DNA of 58,518 nt from Clostridia bacterium (GCA_017436225.1 JAFSDM010000016.1:1-58518); one strand, 5' to 3'; shown: positions 16,498 through 25,701, counted from the first letter of the stretch. The notes: generated from the sequence alone by a model not told the origin. Numbers and translations are program-made.

Positions 16498-16705
16498 GCT
16501 TAATTTCATCTGTAAATCCTAAAATATAATCTGCCGAAACCTTAAAGAATTTGCAAATCGTTATAAGGTGTCGTATTGGCATTTCATTGGCGCCGCGTTC
16601 ATACCTTGCGTACATAGTTTGTGATGTTTCAAGTATATCAGCCATAGCTTGCTGGGTCATATCATTATCCTCTCGAAGAGCGCGAATGCGGTCAATATAA
16701 TCCAT
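16487..16705 (-). CDS. XRE-family HTH transcriptional regulator (cassette 2)
   Basis: This 72-residue single-domain XRE repressor starts at ATG 16705, with ggggtgatgg directly upstream. It reads MDYIDRIRALREDNDMTQQA, then a classic HTH (MADILETSQTMYARYERGANEMP) and the helix LITICKFFKVSADYILGFTDE. It belongs to a different XRE subfamily from the cassette-1 regulator, yet is paired with a homologous small cysteine-rich protein. It is divergent from that gene, with a 16-bp inverted repeat over the shared promoter. The last codons and stop lie inside the duplicated glpK terminator. Autorepression and control of the divergent gene are inferred. Confidence 0.9.
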   Translation of the reverse strand: MDYIDRIRALREDNDMTQQAMADILETSQTMYARYERGANEMPIRHLITICKFFKVSADYILGFTDEIKQKK

Positions 16706-16747
16706 ACCATCACCCCAAAATCTATAATTATATAGTAATATTACCAC

Positions 16748-16793
16748 AGTACAAATATTTACTATTGACTTTAGTAAATATTTGTACTAATAT
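16748..16793 (+). promoter_or_regulatory. Promoter with 16-bp perfect inverted-repeat operator
   Basis: Arms agtacaaatatttact (16748-16763) and agtaaatatttgtact (16773-16788) are perfect complements around a nine-base spacer. TTGACT (16765-16770) lies mostly in the spacer, and TAATAT (16788-16793) follows at 17 bp. A dimer bound here would cover the promoter of the cysteine-rich gene and the region upstream of the divergent XRE gene. Confidence 0.85.
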
Positions 16794-16844
16794 AAATTAT
16801 AGATTACATTTAAACCTTTTATAAAATATGCAAGGAGTGTATCT

Positions 16845-17054
16845 ATGTTTAATAAAAAAGAAAACGCTTGTCCTTGTGCGTATTGTGAATATTTTAAGTA
16901 CTTTGAATATATCGAAAGAAATAGCATCGTTCAAAAAGGTTTTTGCACAAAAATCAACCAGTTTCGCGAGTTGTATGATGAATTGTGTGAAGAATTTGTT
17001 TTAGAGTCGGGGATATATACCAAAAAATGGTATCCTAATAAGAAGAACGATTAA
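16845..17054 (+). CDS. Small four-cysteine protein of unknown function (cassette 2)
   Basis: This 69-residue protein starts at ATG 16845 after aaggagtgtatct. It is homologous to the product of 3711-3914. The shared residues are C-x2-C-E-Y-F (CAYCEYF, near 12-18), a Cys in KGFC, D-x2-C-x2-F-x-L-x-S-G (DELCEEFVLESG), T-K-x2-Y-P-x-K-K (TKKWYPNKK). The chain is charged and soluble, with no signal peptide. The four conserved cysteines suggest a bound metal or redox switch (inference). The TAA stop overlaps the first two bases of direct-repeat copy 2. The function is unknown and no known family was recognised. Confidence 0.85.
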   Translation: MFNKKENACPCAYCEYFKYFEYIERNSIVQKGFCTKINQFRELYDELCEEFVLESGIYTKKWYPNKKND

Positions 17055-17127
17055 AAGCGACATTGATTGTTGATTTTTGAATAACAAAAAGCCTTCCTGA
17101 ATTGATTTTCAGAAAGGCTTTATTTTT
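17053..17127 (+). repeat. 75-bp direct repeat, copy 2 (regenerated glpK end and terminator)
   Basis: This is a near-identical copy of 16420-16494, with the glpK stop as TGA instead of TAA. Its hairpin and T-run act as the terminator for the small cysteine-rich gene. The arrangement looks like attL/attR of an element that enters at the 3' end of a gene and restores it, but no integrase is present. Confidence 0.9.
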
Positions 17128-17156
17128 GTTTCAATACAGTAATTATGGTTTTATCG

Positions 17157-17204
17157 TAGGGGAGAATATTATTCTCCCGCAAAAAGCACCGCAGATTACG
17201 TTTT
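17157..17204. repeat. gtaggg-type palindromic repeat
   Basis: gtagggga, the palindrome ggagaata/tattctcc, then cgcaaaaagcaccgcagatt. It is homologous to 1678-1725. Its tail runs directly into the stop codon of the minus-strand phosphoribosyltransferase at 17205. Confidence 0.6.
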
Positions 17205-17759
17205 TTAAATCACACTGCCGTCGGGTTTAAAGAGTGGGAGAGGCTCAAGATAGATTATATCATCGCGGTTTTTTGCGTCGCCCTCGGCTAAAACGGTCAT
17301 TTTACCAACCGTAATACCGCCCGCTCTTTTCACAAGCTCTTCAATAGCGCGGAGCGATTCACCCGTGGAAATAACGTCGTCAACAATTAAAATGCGTTTG
17401 CCCTTCATTCTTTCGGCATCAGCGGTGTCAAGGTAAAGCTTTTGGTCGGCGGCGGTGGTAATGGAGCGCACATTCACTTCCATAACGCCGGTCATATAAA
17501 GCTTGGGCGCCTTGCGGGCTAAAAAGTAATATCCGTCACCGTTAAGGCGTGCCATCTCGTGACCAAGCGGAATACCCTTAGCCTCGGCGGTTATAATGTA
17601 ATCGTATTCGGGGGCGCGCTTCAAAAGCTCCTTTGCGCAGGCGGTGGTAAGCTCGGTGTCGCCAAACATTACAAATGCGCCTATGTACAAATTTTCGTTC
17701 ACAGGGCAGAGCGGAAGGCTTCGCTCCAAACCCGCAATATTCATTTTATGGTAAAGCAT
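17205..17759 (-). CDS. Phosphoribosyltransferase family protein (adenine PRTase-like)
   Basis: This 184-residue type I phosphoribosyltransferase has a clear PRPP-binding loop, RILIVDDVISTGES (about residues 121-134), and a YIITAEAKGIPLGHEMARLNG segment like adenine/xanthine PRTases. It would join a purine base to PRPP for salvage, but the base specificity cannot be set from sequence. ATG 17759 follows aaggagag. It is divergent from secA and separated from it by about 170 bp. The family usually has 170-190 residues, so it looks intact. Confidence 0.85.
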   Translation of the reverse strand: MLYHKMNIAGLERSLPLCPVNENLYIGAFVMFGDTELTTACAKELLKRAPEYDYIITAEAKGIPLGHEMARLNGDGYYFLARKAPKLYMTGVMEVNVRSITTAADQKLYLDTADAERMKGKRILIVDDVISTGESLRAIEELVKRAGGITVGKMTVLAEGDAKNRDDIIYLEPLPLFKPDGSVI

Positions 17760-17875
17760 TTTTAAAAATCTCTCCTTGTTTAAAAAGTTGCTACCTTCAT
17801 TATAAGACTAAATCATAAAAAGGTCAATTAAAAAAAGAAAATCTTTACAATTTATACTTTATTTTTTGCAAAAGC

Positions 17876-17886
17876 TTTGGTATAAT
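17876..17886 (+). promoter_or_regulatory. Extended -10 promoter of secA
   Basis: TGG precedes a consensus TATAAT (17881-17886), forming an extended -10 element; the -35 region is weak. It lies 44 bp before the secA start. Confidence 0.55.
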
Positions 17887-17929
17887 GTATTATGTATTGG
17901 TTTATCCACTTTTTGAAAGGATTTTATAT

Positions 17930-20668
17930 ATGGGATTTTTAGAAAAATTATTTGGTAATTACAGCAAAAAAGAAATTAAAAGAATTATTCCGCTTCAGCA
18001 AAAGGTTTTAGAGCTGGAGGAGGAATATAAAGCCCTTACCGATGCCGAGCTAAAGGCAAAAACCGGTGAATTTAAAGAGCGCCTTTCGGCAATGGAAACT
18101 CTGGATGATATTTTACCCGAAGCCTTTGCCACCTGTAGAGAGGCAAGCGCCCGTGTACTTGGTATGCGCCATTTCCCCGTGCAGATTTTGGGCGGTATTG
18201 TGCTTCATCAGGGCAGAATTAGTGAAATGAAAACAGGTGAGGGTAAAACCTTGGTGGCTACTCTCCCCGCATATCTTAATGCGCTTTCGGGCAAGGGCGT
18301 TCACATTGTTACGGTAAACGATTACCTTGCAAAGCGTGACTCGGAGTGGATGGGTAAGCTCTACGGATTTTTAGGTCTTTCGGTTGGACTTATTATCCAC
18401 GGTATGAACAGCGCCGAGAAAAAAGCCGCCTATGCCGCCGATATCACCTACTGTACCAATAACGAGCTTGGCTTTGACTACCTTCGTGATAATATGGCAA
18501 TCTATAAGGAGCAGCGCGTTCAGCGTGAGCATAATTTTGCCATTGTGGATGAGGTTGACTCAATTTTAATTGATGAAGCCAGAACCCCTCTTATTATTTC
18601 GGGTAAGGGCGAGGCATCTACAAGCCTTTACCAAACCGCAAATAAGTTTGCCAAAACCCTTAAAATGGTTAAGGTTGTTGAAAGTGATGATAAGCAAAGT
18701 GATGAGGAAAATAACTATAACGGCGACTATGTTGTTGATGAAAAGGCAAGAACCGCCACCCTCACCCCCGAAGGCGTTAAAAAAGCCGAGGAAGCATTTA
18801 AAATAGATAATCTTACCGATGCCGAAAATATGCTTATTGCCCACCACATAAATCAGGCAATCAAGGCTCACGGTATTATGAAGCGTGATGTAGATTATGT
18901 TGTGCGTGACGGCGAGGTTATTATTGTAGATGAATTTACAGGTCGACTTATGTTCGGCAGACGCTATAATGAGGGTCTGCACCAAGCCATTGAGGCCAAG
19001 GAGGGCGTAAAGGTAGCAAGCGAGTCCAAAACCCTTGCAACCATCACCTTCCAAAACTTTTTTAGACTTTATTCCAAGCTTTCGGGTATGACGGGTACTG
19101 CCCTCACCGAGGAAGCCGAGTTTAGAAAAATCTATAATCTCGACTGTGTGGAAATCCCCACCAATAAGCCTGTTATCCGTGAGGATAATAACGACGTTAT
19201 CTATAAAACCGAGCGGGCAAAATTTATGGCGGTTATTGAGCGTATAAAGGAATGTTACGCTAAGGGTCAGCCCGTTTTGGTTGGTACCGTTACCATTGAA
19301 AAGTCTGAAATTTTAAGCTCCCTGCTTAAAAAAGAGGGTATTCCCCATAACGTGCTTAACGCAAAGCACCACGAAAAGGAAGCCGAAATCGTAGCCCAAG
19401 CGGGTAAATTCGGCGCCGTTACCATCGCTACCAATATGGCGGGTCGCGGTACCGATATTATGCTTGGCGGTAATGCAGAATTTTTAGCCCGAAAAGAGCT
19501 TAAGGCAGAGGGCTACAGCGATGAAATCATTGCCGAAGCCACAGGCTACGCCGAAACCGATAATGAGGATATTTTAGGCGCTAGAGAAAAATTTGCCACG
19601 TACCTTGCAAAATTCAAAGCCGAAATTGCCCCCGAAGCCGAAAAGGTAAGGCAGGCGGGCGGTCTTTATATAATCGGCACCGAGCGTCACGAATCACGCC
19701 GTATTGATAATCAGCTTCGCGGCCGTGCGGGTCGACAGGGCGACCCCGGAAGCACCAAGTTTTTCGTTTCCTTGGAAGATGATTTAATGCGACTTTTCGG
19801 CGGCGAAAAGGTAAGTCGAGTAATGTCTATGCTCAAGGTGGATGAAAATCAACCGCTCGAAACGGGTATGCTTTCAAGCTCTATTGAATCTGCTCAGGGT
19901 AGGGTAGAAGCAAGAAACTTTGGTATCCGCGAAAGAGTTTTAGAGTATGATGATGTTATGAACCAGCAGCGTGAGCTTATCTATAAGCAGCGTAATCAGG
20001 TGCTTGACGGCGAGGATATTAAGCAAAAAATCCGCACAATGGTTTCAAATACCCTTAAAGAGGAAATTGCAAAATATATAAACGAGTCGGATATTCAAGA
20101 TAATTGGAACTTCGCCCCCTTAAAGGAGCGCTTTGGCGGCTGGCTTTTAAAGGAAGGCGATTTAGAGTATACTACCGAAGACCTGAACAGTCTTGAATAT
20201 GAAGATATTGAAAAGCTTTTTGAGCAAAGAGCTACCGAGCTTTTAGATGCAAAGGAAGAAAAATATTCCGAAGAAAAAATGCGTGAGATTGAGCGCTACT
20301 TGCTCCTTAAAACGGTTGATGAGCATTGGATGGAGCATATCGATGCTATGGATGAGCTTCGTCAAGGCGTTGGACTTCGTAGCTACGGTCAGCATAATCC
20401 CGTTGTGGAATACCGTAACGACGGTACCGATATGTTCAACAATATGATTGACTCAATGCGCAGAGAAACCGCTATGCGAGTGCTTACCGTTGAGTTTAAG
20501 CCTGCCGAGGAGATTAAAAGGGAAAAGGTTGCCGAGGAAACCTCATCCTCTGATGACGGCAGTGTAGACCGCACCGTTCGTGGTAAGGGCGTGGTAAGCA
20601 AAAACGCACTCTGCCCTTGCGGAAGCGGTAAAAAGTATAAGCGTTGCTGTGGTAAAGACGTAGAATAA
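17930..20668 (+). CDS. secA: Preprotein translocase ATPase SecA
   Basis: SecA is the 912-residue motor that drives proteins through SecYEG. It starts at ATG 17930 ([19 protein letters not shown]), with gaaagg upstream. The DEAD-type ATPase motifs are present: [11 protein letters not shown] (Walker A), [19 protein letters not shown], and [13 protein letters not shown] with [17 protein letters not shown] in the second nucleotide-binding fold. The C-terminal zinc-binding SEC-C motif [14 protein letters not shown] is intact. Length is normal for Firmicutes with the long C-tail. Confidence 0.98.
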   Translation: MGFLEKLFGNYSKKEIKRIIPLQQKVLELEEEYKALTDAELKAKTGEFKERLSAMETLDDILPEAFATCREASARVLGMRHFPVQILGGIVLHQGRISEMKTGEGKTLVATLPAYLNALSGKGVHIVTVNDYLAKRDSEWMGKLYGFLGLSVGLIIHGMNSAEKKAAYAADITYCTNNELGFDYLRDNMAIYKEQRVQREHNFAIVDEVDSILIDEARTPLIISGKGEASTSLYQTANKFAKTLKMVKVVESDDKQSDEENNYNGDYVVDEKARTATLTPEGVKKAEEAFKIDNLTDAENMLIAHHINQAIKAHGIMKRDVDYVVRDGEVIIVDEFTGRLMFGRRYNEGLHQAIEAKEGVKVASESKTLATITFQNFFRLYSKLSGMTGTALTEEAEFRKIYNLDCVEIPTNKPVIREDNNDVIYKTERAKFMAVIERIKECYAKGQPVLVGTVTIEKSEILSSLLKKEGIPHNVLNAKHHEKEAEIVAQAGKFGAVTIATNMAGRGTDIMLGGNAEFLARKELKAEGYSDEIIAEATGYAETDNEDILGAREKFATYLAKFKAEIAPEAEKVRQAGGLYIIGTERHESRRIDNQLRGRAGRQGDPGSTKFFVSLEDDLMRLFGGEKVSRVMSMLKVDENQPLETGMLSSSIESAQGRVEARNFGIRERVLEYDDVMNQQRELIYKQRNQVLDGEDIKQKIRTMVSNTLKEEIAKYINESDIQDNWNFAPLKERFGGWLLKEGDLEYTTEDLNSLEYEDIEKLFEQRATELLDAKEEKYSEEKMREIERYLLLKTVDEHWMEHIDAMDELRQGVGLRSYGQHNPVVEYRNDGTDMFNNMIDSMRRETAMRVLTVEFKPAEEIKREKVAEETSSSDDGSVDRTVRGKGVVSKNALCPCGSGKKYKRCCGKDVE

Positions 20669-20696
20669 TTTTTAAAAAAATAAGAAGGTTTTTAAA

Positions 20697-21488
20697 ATGC
20701 ATATTAAGGATGCAAAAAGAATTGTTATAAAAATCGGCTCATCAAGCCTCACACACGAAAACGGCAAGCCCAACCTTCGCAAAATTGAAAAATTTGCAAG
20801 GGTGGTTTCCGACCTTAAAAACAGTGGCAAGGAAATTGTGCTTGTTTCCTCGGGCGCTATTGCGGTTGGCGTTGGCAGACTGGGTTTAGCCGAGCGCCCA
20901 ACCACCACTAGGGGTAAGCAGGCGGCGGCAGCGGTAGGTCAGTGTGATTTAATGAGCCTTTATGACCGCTTTTTCTCGGAATACGGCTACGTTCCCGCCC
21001 AAATTCTTATGACTCGTGACGTTGTAGATAATGAGGAGCGCCGAAACAACGTTAAAAACACCATCGAAGCCTTGCTTGAATACGGCGCTATTCCCATTAT
21101 AAATGAAAACGACAGCGTTTCGTTTGAGGAAATCCTCTTTGGCGATAATGATAACCTTTCGGCAATAGTTGCAGGCTTGGCATCAGCCGATGCGCTTGTA
21201 ATTCTAACCGATATTGACGGTTTTTATGACAGCAATCCTAAAGAAAATGAAGACGCTCGACTAATAAGCCACGTAAAGGAAATCACCGATGAAATGATGA
21301 GCGCGGCAGGCGGAAGCGACTCAAATCGCGGCACGGGCGGTATGCACACCAAGCTTGAAGCGGCGCATTATGCCACAAATCTTGGTATTGCAGTTCAGAT
21401 AATGTCGGGTGATAATCCGTATAACCTTTACGACCTTTTTGAAGGTCATATCATCGGCACATTTTTTGAGCCTAAACATAAAGATTAA
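20697..21488 (+). CDS. proB: Glutamate 5-kinase
   Basis: ProB catalyses the first step of proline synthesis, ATP-dependent phosphorylation of glutamate. The 263-residue amino-acid-kinase domain has IVIKIGSSSLTHENG, VLVSSGAIAVGVGRLGL, NENDSVSFEEILFGDNDNLSA and the GTGGMHTKLEAA motif. It lacks the C-terminal PUA domain of E. coli ProB, a common short form. The ATG follows an aagaaggttt site. proA lies 92 bp downstream across a spacer with a degenerate gagtattttaac repeat. Confidence 0.96.
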   Translation: MHIKDAKRIVIKIGSSSLTHENGKPNLRKIEKFARVVSDLKNSGKEIVLVSSGAIAVGVGRLGLAERPTTTRGKQAAAAVGQCDLMSLYDRFFSEYGYVPAQILMTRDVVDNEERRNNVKNTIEALLEYGAIPIINENDSVSFEEILFGDNDNLSAIVAGLASADALVILTDIDGFYDSNPKENEDARLISHVKEITDEMMSAAGGSDSNRGTGGMHTKLEAAHYATNLGIAVQIMSGDNPYNLYDLFEGHIIGTFFEPKHKD

Positions 21489-21580
21489 CGAGTATTTTAA
21501 CAATGCAAAGACGAAAATTGAGCCTTTAAAATCAGGTTCGGATTATTCGTGTTTGCTTATAATAAAGGACTGAGTTTAAG

Positions 21581-22825
21581 TTGAAAAGTATGGAACAGTT
21601 AGGTGTTGCCGCAAAGAAAGCGGCGGCGGTTTTGGCAACCGTATCCGCATCAAAGAAAAATGAGCTTTTGCTTTTGGCTGCAGATATGCTTATAGAAAAT
21701 AAGGACTTCCTTATTGCCCAAAATGAAAGGGATATTGAAAACGCCCTTAATTCGGGGCTCTCTGCCGCTTTAATAGATAGACTTCGCCTTACCGAGCAAA
21801 GAATTTGTGATATGGCAACAGGTCTTCGTGAAATCGCAGGCGAAACCGACCCCGTAGGTGAAACGGTGGAGGGCATTACAAGACCAAACGGCATTAGAAT
21901 TTCTAAAGTCAGAGTGCCGCTTGGTGTTGTGGGAATTATCTACGAAGCTCGCCCCAACGTTACCGCCGATGCCTTTGGCATTTGCCTTAAATCGGGTAAC
22001 GCCGTTATTCTTCGTGGCGGTAAGGAGGCTATTTTCTCCAACCTTGCCATTATGAAGGTGCTTAAAGAAGCGGTGAGCAAGGCAGGTCTGCCCGAAGGTA
22101 CGGTAGATTTGGTTGAGGATACCACTAGAGCCTCTTCCACCGAGCTTATGAAGCTAAAATATCTAGACCTGCTTATTCCACGTGGCGGAGCGGCTTTAAT
22201 CCGTGCAACGGTGGAAAACGCCACAGTTCCCGTTATTGAAACGGGTGTTGGCAACTGTCACGCCTTTGTGGATGAAACTGCCGATATTTCTATGGCGGTT
22301 AATATTGTGGAAAACGCAAAATGTCAGCGCCCATCGGTTTGCAATGCTTTAGAAACCCTGCTTGTTCATAAAAATATTGCCGAAAAAGCTCTTCCCAAAA
22401 TAAATGAGGCACTTTTAAAGCATAATACAGAGGTAAGGGGTTGCAATAAAACCTGTGCTATTTTAAAAAATGCCATTCCCGCAACCGAAGAAGATTTCAA
22501 AACCGAATTTTTAGATTACGTTTTGGCGGTAAAGGTGGTAGACTCTTTAGATGATGCTATGGAGCATATAAGAAGCTATTCAACAGGGCACAGCGAGTGC
22601 ATTATCACCGAAAATTATACAAATGCCGAGCGCTTCGTAAATGAGCTTGATTCTGCTGCGCTTTATGTAAACGCCTCTACCCGTTTTACCGATGGCGGTC
22701 AGTTTGGTATGGGCGCCGAAATCGGTATTTCTACAGGTAAGCTTCACGCCAGAGGACCAATGGGCATTAAGGATTTAACCACCGTAAAATTTATTGTTCG
22801 CGGAAACGGGCAAATCCGGTCCTAG
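21581..22825 (+). CDS. proA: Glutamate-5-semialdehyde dehydrogenase (gamma-glutamyl phosphate reductase)
   Basis: ProA reduces gamma-glutamyl phosphate to glutamate semialdehyde in proline synthesis. The 414-residue aldehyde-dehydrogenase-superfamily protein has GVVGIIYEARPNVTADA, LKSGNAVILRGGKEA, and the catalytic-Cys region ENAKCQRPSVCNALETLLVH. TTG 21581 (site aaagga 11 bases upstream) is preferred; ATG 21590 is an alternative. The C-terminus ends in the canonical GNGQIR plus one extra Ser, because the stop TAG lies inside a dispersed repeat hairpin (ccggtcctagaccgg), so the repeat abuts or replaces the native 3' end. Confidence 0.96.
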   Translation: MKSMEQLGVAAKKAAAVLATVSASKKNELLLLAADMLIENKDFLIAQNERDIENALNSGLSAALIDRLRLTEQRICDMATGLREIAGETDPVGETVEGITRPNGIRISKVRVPLGVVGIIYEARPNVTADAFGICLKSGNAVILRGGKEAIFSNLAIMKVLKEAVSKAGLPEGTVDLVEDTTRASSTELMKLKYLDLLIPRGGAALIRATVENATVPVIETGVGNCHAFVDETADISMAVNIVENAKCQRPSVCNALETLLVHKNIAEKALPKINEALLKHNTEVRGCNKTCAILKNAIPATEEDFKTEFLDYVLAVKVVDSLDDAMEHIRSYSTGHSECIITENYTNAERFVNELDSAALYVNASTRFTDGGQFGMGAEIGISTGKLHARGPMGIKDLTTVKFIVRGNGQIRS

Positions 22826-23075
22826 ACCGGATTTATACGGGATAGATTTTATCATCGCCAAAATCCCGTTCCGCGTCCACGTAAACGGTGGGGTTAAGGC
22901 AGATTTCATTGGTCCTAGACCGCCGGTCCTAGACCGGTTTTATACGGGATAGATTTAACTATCGCCAAAACCTCGTTCCGCGTCCACTCAAACGCCAACT
23001 ATCAACTTACAACTATCAACTTACAACTATCATTTTGCTTCGCAAAAACTGTCATTTTGCTTGCGCAAATGTTTT
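22812..23075. repeat. Cluster of family-A and family-C intergenic repeats
   Basis: Family A copies lie at 22812-22880 and 22923-22986. Each has a hairpin ccggt-cctag-accgg, then tatacgggatagattt..., closing with a cccgttccgcgtccac-type end that can pair with acggga. A partial hairpin is at 22911-22922. Family C (22997-23074) has repeats of aactatcaacttac and two hairpins, ttttgcttcgcaaaa and tttgcttgcgcaaa. A reverse copy is at 43583-43644. No gene is visible between proA and the transporter start. Confidence 0.7.
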
Positions 23076-23115
23076 ATACAAAAATTATGGGTTTAATGGT
23101 ATGGGAGAAAACAAA

Positions 23116-24294
23116 ATGAAAAACAACAAAGGCGGACTTAGCTTTAAACACTTTTGGCTACCACTGTTTTTATTTGTGGTTGCCATAATTATTTTTTATA
23201 AATTTGTTGACCTTCTGCCACAAGTTTTTGCAGTAATTTTTCAGGTTTTGGGTGTTATCAGCCCATTTATAGGCGGCGTGGTAATTGCATTTATTCTTTA
23301 TAAACCCGCCTTTGCGTTTGAAAACCTTTTTAAAAAATCAAAGAAAAAATTTATTAAAAATCGGGCAAGGGGACTTTCGGTTTTAAGCTGTTATTTAGGC
23401 CTCGCTACAATTTTAGCGGTAATTTTATACCTGCTTTTGCCCCGTCTTTTTACAAGCGCTATGAGCCTTATTCAAAATATGCCGCAGTATTATGACTCGG
23501 CTATTGCTTATATTAAAACCCTTGCGGGTGAGGATGGCAAGCTGCTGGGCTTTGATATAACCGCCTTTTTAAATAACCTCAGCGTTTCAGCAATTCTAAA
23601 GTATTTTGATATTGGCTTGGTTGGTAAATACGCAGGCGAAATACTTGGCGCAACGGGTACGGTAGTAGATGTTTTGTTAGCCTTTGTTGTGTCGGTTTAC
23701 GTGCTTCTTGGCAGAAAACACCTTTTAAAGGTTGCAAGGCAAATGCTTTTAATGGTTCTTCCAAAGGAAAAGCTTTCTAGACTTTCGGGCGTTGTGCTTC
23801 GCTCCTCACACATTTTTTATAATTATATATACAGTCAGCTTATAGATGCGGTTATTGTTGCCGCTATTATGTCGGTAGTTTTTTATATTATCGGTCTGCC
23901 CTATGCGCTTTTGCTTGGCATTTTAATGGGTGTTTGCAATATAATTCCTTATTTCGGCGCATTTATAGGCGGCGGCTTGGTTGTTATTGTATCCCTCATT
24001 TCAAGCGGAGATATTTTAAAGGCGGCTATAACCCTTGTAGTAGTTATTGTTGTGCAGCAGTTAGATGCTAACCTTATTCAACCCAAAATCGTAGCAGGTT
24101 CTGTAGGTCTTAAACCGCTTTATGTGCTTTTAGCCATTATGGTAGGCAGCGGACTTTTTGGTTTTGTGGGAATTTTAATCTGCGTTCCCGTAACGGCAAT
24201 TATAAGAATGTTAATTTTAGATTACATTAAAAGCCTTAACGGTAAGGATACCCCCCTTGTTGAAAAACAGCGTGAGCTGTCACAGGAAAAATAG
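23116..24294 (+). CDS. AI-2E family transporter
   Basis: This 392-residue polytopic membrane protein of the AI-2E/PerM/UPF0118 family has about eight hydrophobic segments. They include the family signature around GLPYALLLGILMGVCNIIPYFGAFIGG and VVQQLDANLIQPKIVAGSVGLKP. Members have been linked to autoinducer-2 export or to sodium/proton antiport; the substrate here is unknown. The start is ATG 23116 after gggagaaaac. The longer frame upstream runs into repeat DNA. It stands alone before the pheST T-box. Confidence 0.9.
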   Translation: MKNNKGGLSFKHFWLPLFLFVVAIIIFYKFVDLLPQVFAVIFQVLGVISPFIGGVVIAFILYKPAFAFENLFKKSKKKFIKNRARGLSVLSCYLGLATILAVILYLLLPRLFTSAMSLIQNMPQYYDSAIAYIKTLAGEDGKLLGFDITAFLNNLSVSAILKYFDIGLVGKYAGEILGATGTVVDVLLAFVVSVYVLLGRKHLLKVARQMLLMVLPKEKLSRLSGVVLRSSHIFYNYIYSQLIDAVIVAAIMSVVFYIIGLPYALLLGILMGVCNIIPYFGAFIGGGLVVIVSLISSGDILKAAITLVVVIVVQQLDANLIQPKIVAGSVGLKPLYVLLAIMVGSGLFGFVGILICVPVTAIIRMLILDYIKSLNGKDTPLVEKQRELSQEK

Positions 24295-24305
24295 CAATAA
24301 AATGC

Positions 24306-24334
24306 TTGACTTTTTACTTTATAAATAGTAAAAT
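24306..24334 (+). promoter_or_regulatory. Promoter of the pheST T-box transcript
   Basis: TTGACT (24306-24311) and TAAAAT (24329-24334) are separated by 17 bp, placing the transcript start near 24341 at the 5' edge of the T-box leader. Confidence 0.75.
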
Positions 24335-24340
24335 ATATTT

Positions 24341-24615
24341 AATATGTTTAAAGGCGCTTGAGCAGAAAGAGTAGGGCATAAAAAGCCTTCAGAGAGGCGT
24401 TGGTTGGTGCAAAACGTCGGTGATTTTTGCCTGAAGTTCATTCTGCGAGCTGTGTGTTGAACCTTAAGTAGGCACAACGGGTGCGACCGTTACATCGTTT
24501 AAGACTTAAAGTTTTTAAATTTTAAGCCCAGTGAGGCACCTGCCGTAAGGCAGGCGCAAAGCAGAGTGGTATCACGAATAATATTCGTCCCTGTATTCAG
24601 GGGCGATTTTTTTAT
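24341..24615 (+). promoter_or_regulatory. T-box riboswitch, Phe-specific
   Basis: The leader has a Stem I region with gagcagaaagagtag, a T-box core agagtggtatcacg (24563-24576) and an intrinsic terminator cgtccctg/caggggcg with seven T (24586-24612). Uncharged tRNA would pair with the core and favour the antiterminator. The codon UUC at 24437-24439, followed by A, is the likely specifier, matching pheST downstream. The specifier is inferred from position, without a folded model. Confidence 0.93.
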
Positions 24616-24663
24616 TGTTTAATTTGTATCACCAAAATTTTATTTTTGAAAGGATATGTTTTT

Positions 24664-25683
24664 ATGCAGAAAAAACTCGAAGAAATCAGAGTAGCGGCAA
24701 AAAACGCTTTAGCCGCCGCAGAAGATGCAAAAGCAGTCGATGACCTTCGCGTTCAATATTTAGGTAAAAAGGGCGAAATCACCGCCATTTTAAAGCAGAT
24801 GGGCAGTCTTTCTGCTGAGGAACGCCCCAAAATGGGTCAGCTTGCAAACGAAGTTCGCGCCGATATTGAAGCCGAAATTGCTTCAGCGCTTAGCGTGATG
24901 AAGGAAAAGGCTTTAAAGCTTCGCCTTGAAAAAGAAAGGGTAGACGTTTCCATTCCGGGCACGGTTAGTGAGTTAGGCTCACTGCATCCCCTTAACAGCA
25001 CACTTAATAAGCTTATTGATATCTTCAAATCAATGGGCTTTGACGTTGTAGACGGTCCCGAGGTTGAAACCGATTACTACAATTTTGAGGCGCTTAACGT
25101 ACCCGCCGACCACCCCGCACGTGATATGCAGGATACCTTCTATTTAACCGAAAATATCCTTCTTCGCACCCAAACCTCTGCCACCCAAATCCGTACAATG
25201 GAAAAAAGAAAACCGCCTATCCGTATGATTTGCCCCGGCAGAGTTTACCGTTCAGATGACGTTGATGCAACCCATTCTCCCGTTTTCCATCAGGTAGAGG
25301 GTCTTGTTATTGATAAAGGCATTACAATGTGCGATTTAAAGGGCACCCTAGAAACAATGGCAAAGGAAATTTACGGTAGTGATACCAAGGTTAAATTCCG
25401 CCCATCCTTCTTCCCCTTCACCGAGCCAAGCGTTGAGGTTGACGTTTCTTGCTCCGAGTGTGGCGGTAAGGGTTGTCGCGTTTGCAAGGGTAGCGGCTGG
25501 ATAGAAATTCTCGGCGCAGGTATGGTGCATCCAAAGGTGCTTGAGGGTTGCGGAATAGACCCTAATGAATATTCAGGCTTCGCATTTGGTATAGGTCTTG
25601 ACCGACTCACCACCACACGCCATAAAATCAGTGATATCCGTTTACTTTTTGAAAACGATTTGCGTTTTCTTAAGCAGTTTTAA
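24664..25683 (+). CDS. pheS: Phenylalanyl-tRNA synthetase alpha subunit
   Basis: PheS forms the catalytic half of the alpha2-beta2 PheRS. The product is 339 residues from ATG 24664 ([17 protein letters not shown]), preceded by gaaaggatatg. An N-terminal coiled coil (about 1-90) precedes the class II core with motif 2 ([23 protein letters not shown]) and motif 3 ([19 protein letters not shown]). The Phe-pocket stretch [18 protein letters not shown] is conserved. A zinc-ribbon-like insert [17 protein letters not shown] is present, as in many Firmicutes. It is controlled by the upstream T-box, and pheT follows after 18 bp. Confidence 0.97.
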   Translation: MQKKLEEIRVAAKNALAAAEDAKAVDDLRVQYLGKKGEITAILKQMGSLSAEERPKMGQLANEVRADIEAEIASALSVMKEKALKLRLEKERVDVSIPGTVSELGSLHPLNSTLNKLIDIFKSMGFDVVDGPEVETDYYNFEALNVPADHPARDMQDTFYLTENILLRTQTSATQIRTMEKRKPPIRMICPGRVYRSDDVDATHSPVFHQVEGLVIDKGITMCDLKGTLETMAKEIYGSDTKVKFRPSFFPFTEPSVEVDVSCSECGGKGCRVCKGSGWIEILGAGMVHPKVLEGCGIDPNEYSGFAFGIGLDRLTTTRHKISDIRLLFENDLRFLKQF

Positions 25684-25701
25684 TTAAGGGGGAGAAGAAA
25701 A

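Larger units (their letters stand above)
16420..17127. mobile_element. Cassette 2: XRE + Cys-rich gene between 75-bp direct repeats
   Basis: The unit is 633 bp per repeat period. It contains only the XRE gene, an operator and the cysteine-rich gene, and is AT-rich compared with glpK and secA. Its boundaries coincide with a duplicated glpK terminus, so the host gene stays intact. The insertion mechanism is not visible: it could be site-specific integration with enzymes in trans, or a remnant after loss of a larger core. Confidence 0.6.
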
